Source of the DNA: Aptenodytes patagonicus
Taxonomy: Eukaryota; Chordata; Aves; Sphenisciformes; Spheniscidae
Length of the DNA stretch: 64,000 nt
Assembly (NCBI RefSeq): GCF_965638725.1
Contig: NC_134957.1
Coordinates: 16,020,101 to 16,084,100, forward strand
Direction: 5' to 3'
Positions 34,015 to 45,700 of this stretch are shown one piece after another (position 1 is the stretch's first letter; every line of letters starts with the position of its first letter). The notes under the pieces are model-generated. The model did not search any database, was not told the origin of the DNA, and saw only the letters and a program-made list of their open reading frames with translations. The position numbers and the translations under genes were made by a program.

Positions 34015-37000
34015 TTTATTTGGTGTTTTCCAATGGTAGTCAAATTCTGATTTTTACCCCCATGATCCTTACATGCACGTTAGCAAAATGAATCTTATCT
34101 TTTCACAGCGTAACATTCAACCTTCATTTGGTACAGATCGCTTCTGCATCAGCAAACAATATGCCTTGCTTTTAAGTAAGGACTTCATTCAAAAGAAAGG
34201 ATTCTCTAATTTCACAATGCCATTGTTTCTGAACTTCATTTGTTCCTGAACCTCCTTTGTTGCAGAAGCAAATTTTTAAAGCCTTAGCCTGTCAACTCGT
34301 CTTACTTTTTCAGAATTTGAAATGGTATTATGGACTAATTCCATTTTTATCACAACAAATGAGTAGGTAAGAATGACAGTATAGCACTTGTGAGAGTTCC
34401 TTAGTGGGGTTGCATGAAAATAACTGAATTTATAGTGCCAAAATATCTGAAATTCATGTCAGAGTATTCTCAGCTGAAGAATCTAAACCGAAGAAACTAC
34501 TGCAGTATTGCCAAATCTCAAATGAAGGAACTACTACAGTATTACCAAAGGAAAATGAAAGTAATTGGTAGAATAAACAACATGAAAAGCGCTAGTTCAA
34601 TTATTTCAATTCTGTTTTCTCTGTAATTGAGAAACCTTTTCTGAATCATTTTATTAAAAATAGCTTTAGTTAAGCTGAAGAAGTGAGGTGTGAAAAGAAA
34701 AAGGACTCGCAGCACACGTAGTATGTAAACTTTCAGGGCAGCTGTAGATACAGTTTTTGGACTCATAAAAAAAAAAATCCCATTTTTCCAGTGCTTTATG
34801 GCCTTTTTTTATAAAGGATGAGAAAGTTCGTACCAGTATGCAGCACCGAAGTGCAGGATTTTTAAAAATTCCGTATCCAGATTTAAAGAGAATAGATACT
34901 AATTAAATGAAAGTAGTTAGAGAGGTCAGAGCTGGGTCAGTTGTTTCAGAACTTGGATCGCTACTAGGAAAATACACAGGAATCCTCTCAGTTGCTATAA
35001 TGCCTAAAATATAGATGATGTATAAACTCCCTATTTCTCAGAGACTGGTCTGAGAGTTCAGATGGAGAAGGAGACAGACTGCAATAAAAAAGTAATTTGA
35101 GCCTTTACAGGTATTTCGCACATTAAGACTTTGACTCTTGTCCAGTTCTGAAGAGAAGACCAAGTTTAATTTCTTTACTATGGTATTTGTCAATATTTTC
35201 CTATGTGAAATCCTACAGGAAGAGATCTTGAATTCTGTTACTGTAAATTTTTGAAGAAGTGCTCCCTTTCACTGTGCATTTACGGTTTTCCACATACCTA
35301 CAAATTACACTAAGGCATAAGTATTCACCAAAGTCATAGAAAGGGCCTTGGGGAAAGGAGCAACTTGTGAGTTCTAAAAACTGGGGTTTTTTTTCAGTGA
35401 AACAGCTTTTTTTGCCCTTTTTTTTTTTAAACTGCAGTATTCATGAATTAGACATGTGTTTCTCATATGTTCTAGTGTAAGAGTTTCCCAAAGGAGGGGT
35501 AGGCGCTATATTCTTTAGGCAGTGCTGGACACTCCATTGCACTGTCCACTAGACAAACAGGGAGCGCACGGTGACAGAAATGCAATAAACCCGATGATCT
35601 GCATCTACAGAAAACATGGTCATCAGCAAAAGGAGAAAGGGAATTACGGTCACTTGATCTAAGCTAGGAAAACGGCTCCTCGTTACCATCAATGCCGTGT
35701 CGTAACACTTCATCTAAAGAACTTTCTAAAAACATTTTTCATGCTACAGCTTTCAAATGTGTTTGGCTAAGTAAGAAAAACAGGCGACGGTGTTTGGGAA
35801 TGGAGGTACACAAACTCAGCTGCGTGGCTGCATCGGCGTCTGAGCTGCTGCACGTGATGATCCGAATCCTGCAGACCACGCTTCCTCCATGAAAAGCCGC
35901 CTCTGGGAGTAAGCAAACACAGAGTGCATCCCATCTCTACTTCCTCTGCTTCCACTCTCTGAGAGCCAATAAATAAATATTTTTATTTTCTAACCCAAAC
36001 ACATTCATAAAACAAAGCAGCAGTAGTTCGTAGCAGTAGTGTAGCCTAAGTGTTCTGAATACACGTGAGGCACCGTATATCCCTAGAACTTGTCTCCCTT
36101 ATAAAACACTGTAGCTGTTCTGCTAGAGCTAGTGTAAGGCTTTAAAAATGCAAGTGTTAAAAAGAGCATAAAGAATTGTGCAGCTATTGCAAAACACTTA
36201 ACCATGTTACTAGGCAATTTCCTTTCAAATGGAGCTGTTAGGCAGCAATGCTCCTAGGCTGATTCGCCTCCTGGCAAGGCCTTCTCTAAGTCATGCCTAC
36301 CTGAAAGCTGTGAATTTGTACATCAAACTGAAAAGGCTTTTTTTTAATATACATTCACAAAATATGGGATTTGCGAAACAGTACAAAATGCACACATTTC
36401 AGGTTTATATATAAATAGTGAGTGTCTCTTATACCATGTAATGTGAATTTTCCTTCACTTGAGAGCATGCGTTTTAAGCCATCATTCATTTGAATAAATG
36501 TATCAGAAAGTGGTAGTATTCACATTTTAGTAGCCATAAAAAAGGGTTGGGGAGGGATTAGAAATATAAACACAAATTCTTGCAACATAGTGAAGGTCAG
36601 GTGTTGGCACTGGTACAACATTGAAGACGGTTGCATGAGCACCCGCGTGGGATCAGGGTGCTGTCGTGGTGGTAGCCCAGTGTCCTTCTGAGCACCACTC
36701 GCAGCCCGAAGCTTCCCAGAAAGCTGCAGGAACCCCATGCAGGATGGTGATGGAGGACCCATCCTCTCAGGAGATTCAGTTAATCTCTCAGGAGATTAAC
36801 CTTTTTAAAGGTTAGTCGGTGACACAAAGGATGAAGCTGTATCTCCTTTTTCTGGTGCCAGGGAGTGCTCTCAACAGTTGCGTTAATGACTGGAGGAGAA
36901 GGTGCGGGGACTGCATCTTGCTAAGCTTGACTTCTCTTGTGGCAGTGAGCGTTACAGGTCTTAAGGGATACCTACTTTGTTTATTTTCTGTTGGGTTAAA

Positions 37001-37860
37001 TCTGTAATTTGTTCTAGTGTGAATGAGATCTGAACCTGTCCTTGGAAGCATCCAAACACACAGTTTTCGTTTCAGTGACAATGTAGGTATCTCATGTCAC
37101 ACAGACAAACTGTATCGCTTGGCAGCTTCAGCTCCATTCTGATCTCTAGCATAGTCAAGCATTCAAATGGTATTTGCTAAAAGTGAACATTGCACACGCT
37201 GCTATTACCTGTATTTATGACTCGGTGTGAAAAGCAGGTCCTTTTATGCGGTTAGAAGCGCAGCGCTGTGTGGTGGTGAAGCATCCTCAACTCCTGGCTT
37301 CGGAGCAGGGAGTCACCTGCCTCAGCCCGAGGCCCCACCTGGGGACCTACCCATAGGCACTTTATTTTTAGGTGTAGCTATGCTAAGGACCGCAGTCTAC
37401 CCTCAGGAAATGTGCAGTTTTCACCACCACCGTTGGAAGTGACAGGCCCATAGCTGATGGCAGAAGTTGGCTGGAGGTGCTTTACAAAGGGCGTTGAATG
37501 GTTTGCTTTGGATTGCTACTTACAGGCACTTTGCTGTCCTCATACCTGTAAGTTCTTCTGCTCCTTGAAAAAGACCTTGTCCCTTAATTGAAAATTGACT
37601 GCTACTGAAGCACCTTCTGTTGGTTTGCATACAACTGGACATCAAACCTACAGTATTACCTCGATGTAAGCATATATCTCTTTACAAAAAATGAACACAT
37701 ACTACCACTCTAACCCTAAAGCCTAGAGCAATAAGAAGCCAGTTCAAGCCTAAGTACACATTAAATAGCTTTGGAGTCAAATTAAATAAAAAGCTAAATT
37801 ACAAGCATGTAAGATCTCCATTTGCTGCTGAGTGATTCTTTTCTAGCCCCAGGTCAAGCT
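34015..37860 (-). other. CD99L2: CD99L2 3' UTR and downstream flank (extent uncertain)
   Basis: Sequence downstream of the CD99L2 stop. On the - strand, AATAAA signals lie at 37361-37366, 36980-36985, 35982-35987, 34650-34655 and 34015-34020, so the 3' UTR may be 0.5 to 3.8 kb long. Mammalian CD99L2 has a long 3' UTR, which makes the more distal signals plausible. An imperfect 24-bp direct repeat (34492-34515 and 34526-34549) and a nested hairpin pair at 36779-36813 lie inside. Confidence 0.5.
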
Positions 37861-37925
37861 TTACATCTTCGCACTGTGTTGTTTTGGTGGTTCTGCTGAC
37901 TGTGTTTCCAGTACTGAATATTTAA
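37861..37925 (-). CDS. CD99L2: CD99L2 terminal coding exon, cytoplasmic tail end
   Basis: Acceptor TCTCCCTAG at 37926. The two first bases complete a Val codon, then KYSVLETQSAEPPKQHSAKM and TAA at 37863-37861. KYS-L-TQSAEPP matches the CD99L2 cytoplasmic tail. The last residues after the prolines differ from the human tail. Confidence 0.92.
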
Positions 37926-38367
37926 CTAGGGAGAAAGAAAAAAAAAATCGTGAGTACAATAGCACACGATGGAACCAGAGCGCAAGCAGTGGGTGCCCAG
38001 TACTGGTTGGTTGTATGTGACATTGGAAAAGTCTTTGCAGCAGCCTTGATTATCTGTCACTGAAAGAAGGATCATGCTTTTCTTGTATAAGACACTCTCG
38101 ATGGCTAAAAACGTGAAAGCAAAATATTAACTGCCACCATGTGCAGCATGAGCTCCTTGGTCTCTTGCCATGGCTTTCCTTTGTGTGCAATAAAGGGGGA
38201 AAAATACTGTGGTGGGTGTTTCCCAAAAAGCTGCAGCATCACCTAAGTGGTGTCTTCCTCAAAGAGACACGGCAGCTCAGTACAGCATGAGGGACTTTAA
38301 GGAAGTCCCTCGGTAAAGCTGCTTTTGTGGCCAGATGCAGATAGGGTAAGGAATGCAAGGTTCTCAC
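37926..38367 (-). other. CD99L2: CD99L2 intron (0.4 kb)
   Basis: Short intron between a GTGAGA donor and a CCCTAG acceptor. Nothing else is seen in it. Confidence 0.85.
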
Positions 38368-38433
38368 CTTGGGGTTCCTCGCTTACGACAGCTTCCATGT
38401 TTTCTCCTTTCACATATTCCGCGTTAAGTCCCT
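38368..38433 (-). CDS. CD99L2: CD99L2 exon, cytoplasmic tail start
   Basis: A 66-nt phase 1-1 exon with acceptor TTCTCAG and donor CAAG|GTGAGA. It encodes QGLNAEYVKGENMEAVVSEEPQ across its borders, a close match to the juxtamembrane cytoplasmic part of CD99L2. The human protein has Cys where this copy has Ser before EEPQ. Confidence 0.93.
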
Positions 38434-40837
38434 CTGAGAAGTAACAAAAAAGACAGTGAGATGGGAAGGTAGAAAGTAAAAATTATTTGCTTTGATGCCT
38501 TAAAAACTCTGGTAATGGGCCTATCTGCTGTGAAAACTAAGATGCCTTTTTGCAATCTCCTCTGCATTAACAGCAGTATAGAAACATCAGCAAACCATAA
38601 ACAGTACTGAGAAAGCGTTGCTAGATTTTAAAGTCACCACAGAGGCTTGCCTAGAAGGCACAGCTTCGAGCAGCAGCCCTTTTTTCTGAGCCTTTTGCTT
38701 CATCTTCATCATGCGAGGCAGCAAGGCCTGTGCTAAGGCACTCAACTAGGAGAAGTGCATGGAGTAGGTAAGTCTTCTGGACGGGACTGCTGTGCAGCGG
38801 GGCTGCTTCTACGCGTAGATAGATGGTATTGTTCTCCTTAAAAGTTCAGTTACGCAGAGCTGCAAGAAGCAGTTTAGAGCAGGGCTGTGATGGTCCTCTA
38901 CAGCTCCTCTGAAGGACCTCTTTGGAGAGAGGCAGAGACGGGAGTGCTGTGCTAACTGCCATGTCCCGTTAGGGAGGGACCAGAGAAGGGGAGGGGGCCG
39001 TGCTGGTTTGCAAAGGAAGGCTGAGGCAAGCCACGCTGCGGCCATGCAACACGCAACTTTTAGGCATCTAAACTTTATATGCATTTAAATGTAGCGCAAA
39101 GTGTGGCAGGGACCTGCTATGTCTCACCATCAGGTGTTGATGGGGCTAATTCGTACCTCACAGGGAAGGAGGGAGGCAGGGAACGGTGCCGGGGCCGAGG
39201 CAAAGCAGTGCGATGGGAGCCCTCAGGCAGCAATGGGGCAACGCAGCCTCCAAGGTGTGTGAGAGAAGGAAAGTTTCTGCAACTGGCTAAAAAAGCCCCA
39301 TAAAACCCCATGCCAGCACAGACACTGCAGCCTGTGGCTGGCCAAGCCATGGAGGCAGGAGAGGAGCTGCCGGAGCAGCACTGACAGCCCCCGTCCTGCC
39401 TGGGCGCAGCAAGCGGCTCAGGGCAGAGGGACACCGAGAGGCTGAGCCATAGCCCAGGGCACAGCTAGCCAGCGGGAGATGCGGTTTAAGAAAACAAAGT
39501 GGGGTAAAGAATATTAGGCCGCGTTGTACACAGCCTTTAGAGGCATCAGCAAATGCTCATCAGAAAAGGCTCAAACCCAAGAAATGGAGGCGCAGCCTTG
39601 CCACCACAGAAGGACAGCTGGGCGAGGAAAAAAGCCGAGCCTGTTCCTCCACGCTTCAAGCAAGTGGTCATTACACACCACCGCTGCCTCCCCCAAGACA
39701 TGTGTTTTGCTGGGATAACACCAAATGCAATTTATGTTTTTCAATAAAAAGCCACTTTTGCAGTGGCTGACGGCTCTTAGATTTCTGTCATGCATTGCAA
39801 TGCATCTAAGGCCTGACATTAGCCCAGCATGCCATGTCTGATGGCTTAAATTAATCCTCCTTTATAATTAACTTTAATTTCCTGCCGCCTTTCTGGGGCT
39901 TTGTGTCTCTCAGCTTCCCCCTCATCAAAGCCTTTACTCTTTTTTTTTTAAATTATTTATTCTTGCCAAAATATCATTTAAGTGGGAGGAATATACAAGG
40001 GTGTTTCATTCCATTGCATTCACTTGACTTTTCCTGCTGATCTAATTTACCAAAATGCTCCTGTTTGTTTCAGGCACAACTGGGAAAATAGCACGATTCC
40101 AGCACAAATTTCCAACCCCGAACACCCTTCCCCCAAAGCAAAGGAGTCTCGCAGGAGATTTCATTTGATTAATTTAAACAGAGCTTTTTCCATCTGTTTG
40201 CAACCACCCCATAACAGGCTGCAGGAGCCCACCATGGCCAGGCCGGTGCTGTGGGGTGAGGCTGTCGGGACACCTCCTGCAATGCTTACACCGAGCAACT
40301 TTATGGGGCAGCTTGTGCAAAAGGCACTTTCTGGGAATAGGAAGCTTTGCTGCTTAATTTGCACTTAATTGCAGTGATTGCTGCACGCCTGTGGGAGGGT
40401 GGGGTGGTGGCGCGACACAGTCGTGGTTGCAGATGCTCGCTGTGCTTCCCTCGCTGCTGCCTGGTGAGTTTTTACCTTTTGCTGAGATGTTGGGGTTTTT
40501 TTGGTTGGTTTGCTTGTTTGGGGGTGTGGTGGTTTTTTCCATATTTACCCTGTTTAGTGTCCCCGTTTTGGTTTTTGGCTGTGACTGTCAGTGGGTGCGT
40601 GTGAGGGGCTGTGTGCATCCTCCAGGACGGCAGCGGGTCCTGGGGCTGTCGTTGCTGGTGGGTCCCTGCCTGTGCAACGCCTGACAGGGTGAGGGGGCTG
40701 AGGGGAGGGAAGGGCTCTGCTCTGCCAGCTCGGGGTCACCCTCTCCTGTCTCCAGGCTGGAAAATGGCAGCAGGGTTCAGGGAGCAAAGAGGGGGGGTGC
40801 TTGCTCTGTGCCCCTGCGGCGGTTGGGGGGGACTTAC
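38434..40837 (-). other. CD99L2: CD99L2 intron (2.4 kb)
   Basis: Intron with mixed composition. The change from AT-rich to GC-rich sequence falls in or near it. No other gene is recognised. Confidence 0.85.
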
Positions 40838-40957
40838 GCTGGATGCTGAAGCAGAACTTCTTCTGCTGGTAGGAGATGTAGCTGGAGACGGCCCCGATGA
40901 GCGCCATGGCCAGGGCGCTGGCGATACCGGCGATCGTCCCTGTCTCTGCCACTCTGC
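40838..40957 (-). CDS. CD99L2: CD99L2 exon, transmembrane segment
   Basis: A 120-nt phase 1-1 exon with acceptor GGGCCCACAG and donor CAGC|GTAAGT. It reads RVAETGTIAGIASALAMALI and continues GAVSSYISYQQKKFCFSIQ. The Gly/Ala-rich hydrophobic stretch of about 22 residues followed by YQQKKFCFS is the most conserved part of the CD99/CD99L2 family and fixes the membrane topology: extracellular before it, cytoplasmic after it. Confidence 0.96.
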
Positions 40958-41070
40958 CTGTGGGCCCAGAGAGAGCAGGATGCTGTACGGCGGGGGGGCA
41001 TACACACCACCCATCCCATCCCACTATCCCACTATCCCACTGCCGACCTTGCAGCCCCGGCGGTACCTAC

Positions 41071-41106
41071 CTCCGCCGTAGTCACTGTCAGTGCTGCCCC
41101 CGGCAC
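41071..41106 (-). CDS. CD99L2: CD99L2 36-nt exon, extracellular juxtamembrane linker
   Basis: A small phase 1-1 exon with acceptor CTCTTGCAG and donor GGAG|GTAGGT, encoding GAGGSTDSDYGGG across its borders. It is a flexible Gly/Ser/Asp linker just before the membrane. Human CD99L2 has a similar Gly/Ser/Asp-rich segment here. Confidence 0.85.
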
Positions 41107-42210
41107 CTGCAAGAGACACAAGCCCATCAGCGGCCCTGCGCCCCTCTGCTCCCCCCACTGCCGTACCAGGCAGCCCGGGAGGGAGCAGGCATGCAGGGGA
41201 AGGGCGGCAGCGCAGCCCCAGGGGCATCCCTGGGCTGGGGGTGAGCGTATGTCCCCGTGGGGCGCAGTGTCTCTGCTGCCCCACACCTCCGCCTGGCTGC
41301 CTGGGGTGGCTCGTCGTTGCTTCTCAGAGGGGTCTGAAGCTGCTCCTCTCTCCCACCGTGCGTGCTTGGGGGGAGCTTGGGGGAGAGCCTCTGTGGGGAC
41401 ACCTCTGCCTGCAAAACAGTTAACCTCACCTCTGCCCCGCACTGCTCTCGGTGTAAAGAGCGGATAAATGAAACGTTGTCAGATAGTCACACAGCATACT
41501 TGTGCCATCACAGGGACATGACTGGCTAAGCTCCATGTCAGGGAATCTTCACTTGGCTTGAAGTCTATTTTAACATCACCTTCCCTGCAGAAACTGGGCT
41601 GGGAGGAGAAGCTGCTCCTGCTGGAAGCTGCAGTCCTTACCGAGTCACTTGCATCCTGAATTTATGGAAGCAGGTCAGCATTGTATTAATGCCTCTGATG
41701 TGGTTTGTCCTCGGCACAGGGATTCATTAAATGTTGATTGGGCTTGTGGTGTTCATCTCTTTACTCAACTGCTGTTAATATTTAACGCTGTGGATCCTTG
41801 CAAATGCGCAGGCTTATCCCACTGTTGCTGGTTTTCCTCCTTGTTTCAACCATCGGTGGTCGCATGGTGGAAGGCAAACGAAGGCTTGTGCCCTCTCACG
41901 GCACAGGGGCGGGCGTCTGCTTTTGAAGTGGTAGGTGAGATGCGGGTCCCATCTGCCCTGGTGGCAGCTGGAGCTGCAGAGCCTCCATGCGACCAAAAAT
42001 AAGCAGCTCCAACCGCTGGCACAAGGTGTGACTGTGGAGGCCAAAAACTATGTGTTCCCCTGAGACATCCCCTTTCCCTGCACACACGCCCCTGTCGAGA
42101 AGGTGAGCTCTGCTCTGCACAGGGCAGTTTCTAGGAGGTTGGCTAATACAGCGGTTATTGCCTGAGACGCAACTGCTAAAGCAAATGAACGTGCGTAGGT
42201 CACTGCTTAC
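41107..42210 (-). other. CD99L2: CD99L2 intron (1.1 kb)
   Basis: GC-rich intron with many overlapping open frames on both strands. These come from low stop-codon density, and none is recognisable. Confidence 0.85.
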
Positions 42211-42273
42211 CTTTCTTCTTATCCGGGCTGTAACCGCCATCCACGATGCTGGCCAGGTCGTCGTCTGAAATTG
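42211..42273 (-). CDS. CD99L2: CD99L2 exon, acidic repeat segment
   Basis: A 63-nt phase 1-1 exon reading ISDDDLASIVDGGYSPDKKK, with donor AAAG|GTAAGC. It matches the SDKDLEDIVGGG-YKPDKG block of CD99L2. Two AG acceptors nine bases apart (before 42273 and before 42264) are both in frame, so the exon may start three codons later in some transcripts. Confidence 0.9.
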
Positions 42274-44471
42274 CTTTAAAAATAACAAGAACAAATGGTG
42301 GTTGGCGCCCAAGGGGAGACGCGGCCCCATCGGGAGGTAGTGGCCACAGGCTTCCCCGTGGAGACCTGGCACGCGTTTCACGTGTGCTCTGTGGCAGTGG
42401 TGGAGCTCGCCCTCTCAACCTGCAAAAGCCAAATTCACCCAGCAAAACACCAAAGCCACCTTCCTGGGAGGGCAAATGCAGCCAGAGCTGCCTAGAAAAT
42501 AACATAACGGGAAGAAAAAATAGTGCATCGCTTGCTGGGGATGAGAGGGATCCCAAAAAACGAGTGCCTTTGGATGGGCAGGGCCTGGAAATGGGACTTT
42601 TGGGGGATTCTGGGCGGGGGTCATCTGTGAGCATCACGCACCCAGGGTCGGACTGGCGTCCTGCAAACCCCTGCTCCTGGGGAAACGTTTCTTTGCCGGG
42701 CAGACAGAGGTTGCTTTATTCATTCAAGTATTTTCTCTAAAACTCTCCATCTATTTTGAAGAGCCGTGTGGGGCTTTCTGTGCAGCAGGGCCCAGAGCAG
42801 GGGTTTGCACGCCCATTTAAACCAGTGGCTCCCAGTCAGCCAGCTACTCCATCCCCAGTGAGAACAGGGACTGGTTAATAAGCAATTCTGCTTCTCTCAC
42901 AATTACCAAATGTTAACAAAAAGTTTAACCCCAAATTATTTTAAGCTCATAAAAGAGGTAATAATTGACTTTAAGTCTAGCTTGAAAGAAATACCCCTGA
43001 ATCAAAGTTTAAATACTACTATATTATTATTTTTTAACCAAAATGACTGACATATTTATGAGTTCATGAAACATTTTGGCTGCTCAGTCTCAGCTGGCAG
43101 AGGAGGAGGGAGGAAGAAGCGGTTTGTGTGTGCAGTGGCTGTGCTGCTGGAGACCAGCGTGCCCTTGTCCTGCCTCTGGCGAGCCCCTGGCAGTGCCAGC
43201 CTGGCCCAGGGTCCTGCAGGCAGGGAGCTGACTCTCCTCCTTCCCGGAGGGACAGAGCAGCAGGAAGAACTGAGCACCGGCACGGCTCGGTACAGGTGAA
43301 AAAGTTATTTCGGACACAGTTGTAGTAGGAATGTTTAATTCGTGCAGGGTAGGTGCAGAGAAACACGGTCTGGGAATCAGCAGCTGAATGAGCGGAGCTG
43401 TTGAATCCCTCGGCTCCAGTCCCAGAGGGAGCCTCGGGGCACAGCAAGGCATGTGATGGGAGAAGAGACCCAACGCCGAGCCAGCAAAAGGCTCCTTCTC
43501 TGATTGTGTGCCTTGGGAAGGGTTATCTTTGCCTTAACAGCCTGGAAGAGACTGCCTTATTCACCAGCTTACCACAAAAAACAGATTTATGGGCTTAGTA
43601 ATGAGTGTAAAAAGAAAAAAGACCCTGACTATGCCAGAACCGGGAGAGGTCCCTGGCAGTCCAGGGTGCAGCAATGCCGGGGGAATGAGTGTGCTGGTTT
43701 GTGAGCGGTGCCACATTCCAGCAGTTCAACGCCTCAACCTTTCCTGCAGGAGTCTGAAACCTCAACAAGCCCAGAATATCAAAGTGCAGACAAGTCACCT
43801 AGTTAATACAATCTAATAAAATATCTGACTATTAATTACACGTGTGAGCAGGGTATACAGCCATCCCGACATCAATAAACTAGCCGTGCAAAGTCTGTTT
43901 TCTAGCTCAAGTGCTCAAGGGAACAATCCTGGCAGACAAATGATTCATTCACCAGAGTATTTTAGAGATGGAAAAAAAATCTCCCAGCCCATAGCGTATG
44001 TTATGCCAGGACTTAAGCCTGCTCTAGATTTATGTCTTGGCAATGACCGCGAACCCCAACAGCACATGCCCTCGGTTAAATAGCTGTCAGGTACAAGGAC
44101 GAGGGGGAACTTAACACAATCACCACAATTTAATGGGTCAGAAGAGACCCTGGGAAAGAAACCTGCAGACAGGCAACAGGTCGTTAGGCAGAGCCCCTCT
44201 CTGCCAAGGACTGCCGAGGCGGGGGCTCCTTCCCTCGCCTGCGGAAACATCCCCCTCCTCTGCGCGAGCAGGGCAAGGGCAGCGTGGTGCTGGCTGCAGG
44301 CAGGAGCCTCGGACAAGGCAGCGCCTTTGTTTCTCCTTACCCCGTCACTTAGCTGGGATGGTGTCTGGCAGTGAGACCCTGTGCCCGGGAGGGGCCGGGG
44401 AGGATCTCCCACAGGTCCCAGGGGACAGCGCAGCTGGTGGCAGGTAGGATGGAGAGTGGAAGTCCACGTAC
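42274..44471 (-). other. CD99L2: CD99L2 intron (2.2 kb)
   Basis: Mostly GC-rich intron with an AT-rich patch at about 42900-43060. No other gene is recognised. Confidence 0.85.
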
Positions 44472-44564
44472 CTTCACCTGGCCTTATGTCCGGCCTCCCA
44501 CCATCTTTCCCATCGTTCTTATCATCAAGGGCATCAGCCAAGTCAAAATCCATAGGATTCTTTG
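44472..44564 (-). CDS. CD99L2: CD99L2 exon, acidic repeat (FDLADALDD)
   Basis: A 93-nt phase 1-1 exon with acceptor GTTTTCTAG and donor GAAG|GTACGT. It encodes AKNPMDFDLADALDDKNDGK, then DGGRPDIRPGE. DFDLADALDD is identical to the best-known CD99L2 extracellular motif. Confidence 0.95.
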
Positions 44565-45625
44565 CTAGAAAACAACACAGGCATTAGCAGTGCTGGCCAC
44601 AGGCTGGGGAACTCCGCAATTAATTAATTAATCAAGGAAATGCTCAGCTTTGCCAGGGAAAAGTGCCAGTGAAAGAGATGAAGCCCCCGACACAAACATC
44701 TCCCGGTTTCGCTATGCAGCATTGTGGCATCTTCTAAACCCATCCCGTTTCGTGCTCCTGCGCCACTGTGGTGAGAAATGTCGTGTTCTTCCCACAGAAA
44801 CAGTCTCGTGCCGTGGCTCAAGTGCCAGGCAATTGGATAAATCAAGCCGGGTAGAAAAGGTCAGAGCCAAACTGGTGCTCCCAAGGGCCCAGCGAGCCGC
44901 AGTGCCGGGGGTGACGCCTGGGAGGGGAAGGAGGCGGCTGTGCCGCGCTGGCATGCCGGCTGGAGCAGCCTGCAACTTGATTGCTTGGTGTTATTTTCCT
45001 CCGTGAACCGCCCAGCTGGTACCCTGAGCAGCCCGGCTCTGACAGAGCAGCTATTGCCTTCGCTAAACGGCAGCTAAAACCGTGGCACGGAGCCAACCTG
45101 AGCTCCTCAGCCCTCCCACCAGCTCGCACCTTAGTTTATTCTGATCTAAAATTGATTATTTATTTTTTTAAGCCTGGGAGCACCTATTGCCAAAACTCTG
45201 TCCGAACAGGCAGCAAAGCACCCGGCTGACAGGGTGCCCTGAGCCTGTGTGCCGGGTGTGCCAGTGGAGCCCAGAGCGGCTGTGCTGTGCTCTGCTCTGC
45301 TCTGCTGTGCTCTGCTGTGTGGTGCTGTGCTGCACCGCACTGTGCCGGGGAGGACAGCAAGCCCACAGCCTTAAAACAGGCAGAGGAAGGCAAAATGGTC
45401 CAGGAGCCAACGAGACCCCCGGGGAAGTGCAGGGTAATGCCGAGATACCCTGTCCGCCATGTGGTTTTCTATTTTATTTTTTTTTTCCTAGATGTCTCAT
45501 GTGAACAAACAAACTAGAGGCTGGAAATACCGGGGCGAGGGGCAGCGCTGCCATCCCGAAGGCTCTGCCTGCGCTGGCAGCAGAGCTGGGGTGAAGCTGC
45601 GGGGGGCTGGGGAGCTCACGCTTAC
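44565..45625 (-). other. CD99L2: CD99L2 intron (1.1 kb)
   Basis: Intron containing an imperfect TGCTC/TGCTG pentamer run at about 45281-45346. Nothing else is recognised. Confidence 0.85.
45281..45346. repeat. Imperfect pentanucleotide run
   Basis: Repeated TGCTG, TGCTC and TCTGC units over about 65 bp. It creates unbroken but meaningless Leu/Cys- or Ser/Thr-rich frames. Confidence 0.8.
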
Positions 45626-45700
45626 CTGGGTTATGCTTGGGAGGGGCCCTTGTAGTTTTTGGCTGCTTGGTGGTGCGGATGACATCCCAAAAGCTGTTGT
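45626..45700 (-). CDS. CD99L2: CD99L2 exon, Thr/Pro/Lys-rich linker
   Basis: A 75-nt phase 1-1 exon with acceptor CTCCCTTCAG and donor CCAG|GTAAGC. It reads DNSFWDVIRTTKQPKTTRAP, then PKHNP. The TTRAP segment and Thr-rich context match the CD99L2 linker that is O-glycosylated in mammals. Confidence 0.9.

Noticed and set aside
40554..41024. 156-codon frame on the - strand around the CD99L2 transmembrane exon
   Set aside because: Only 40838-40957 is exon. The flanking parts of the frame are intron read-through beyond the AG and GT borders.
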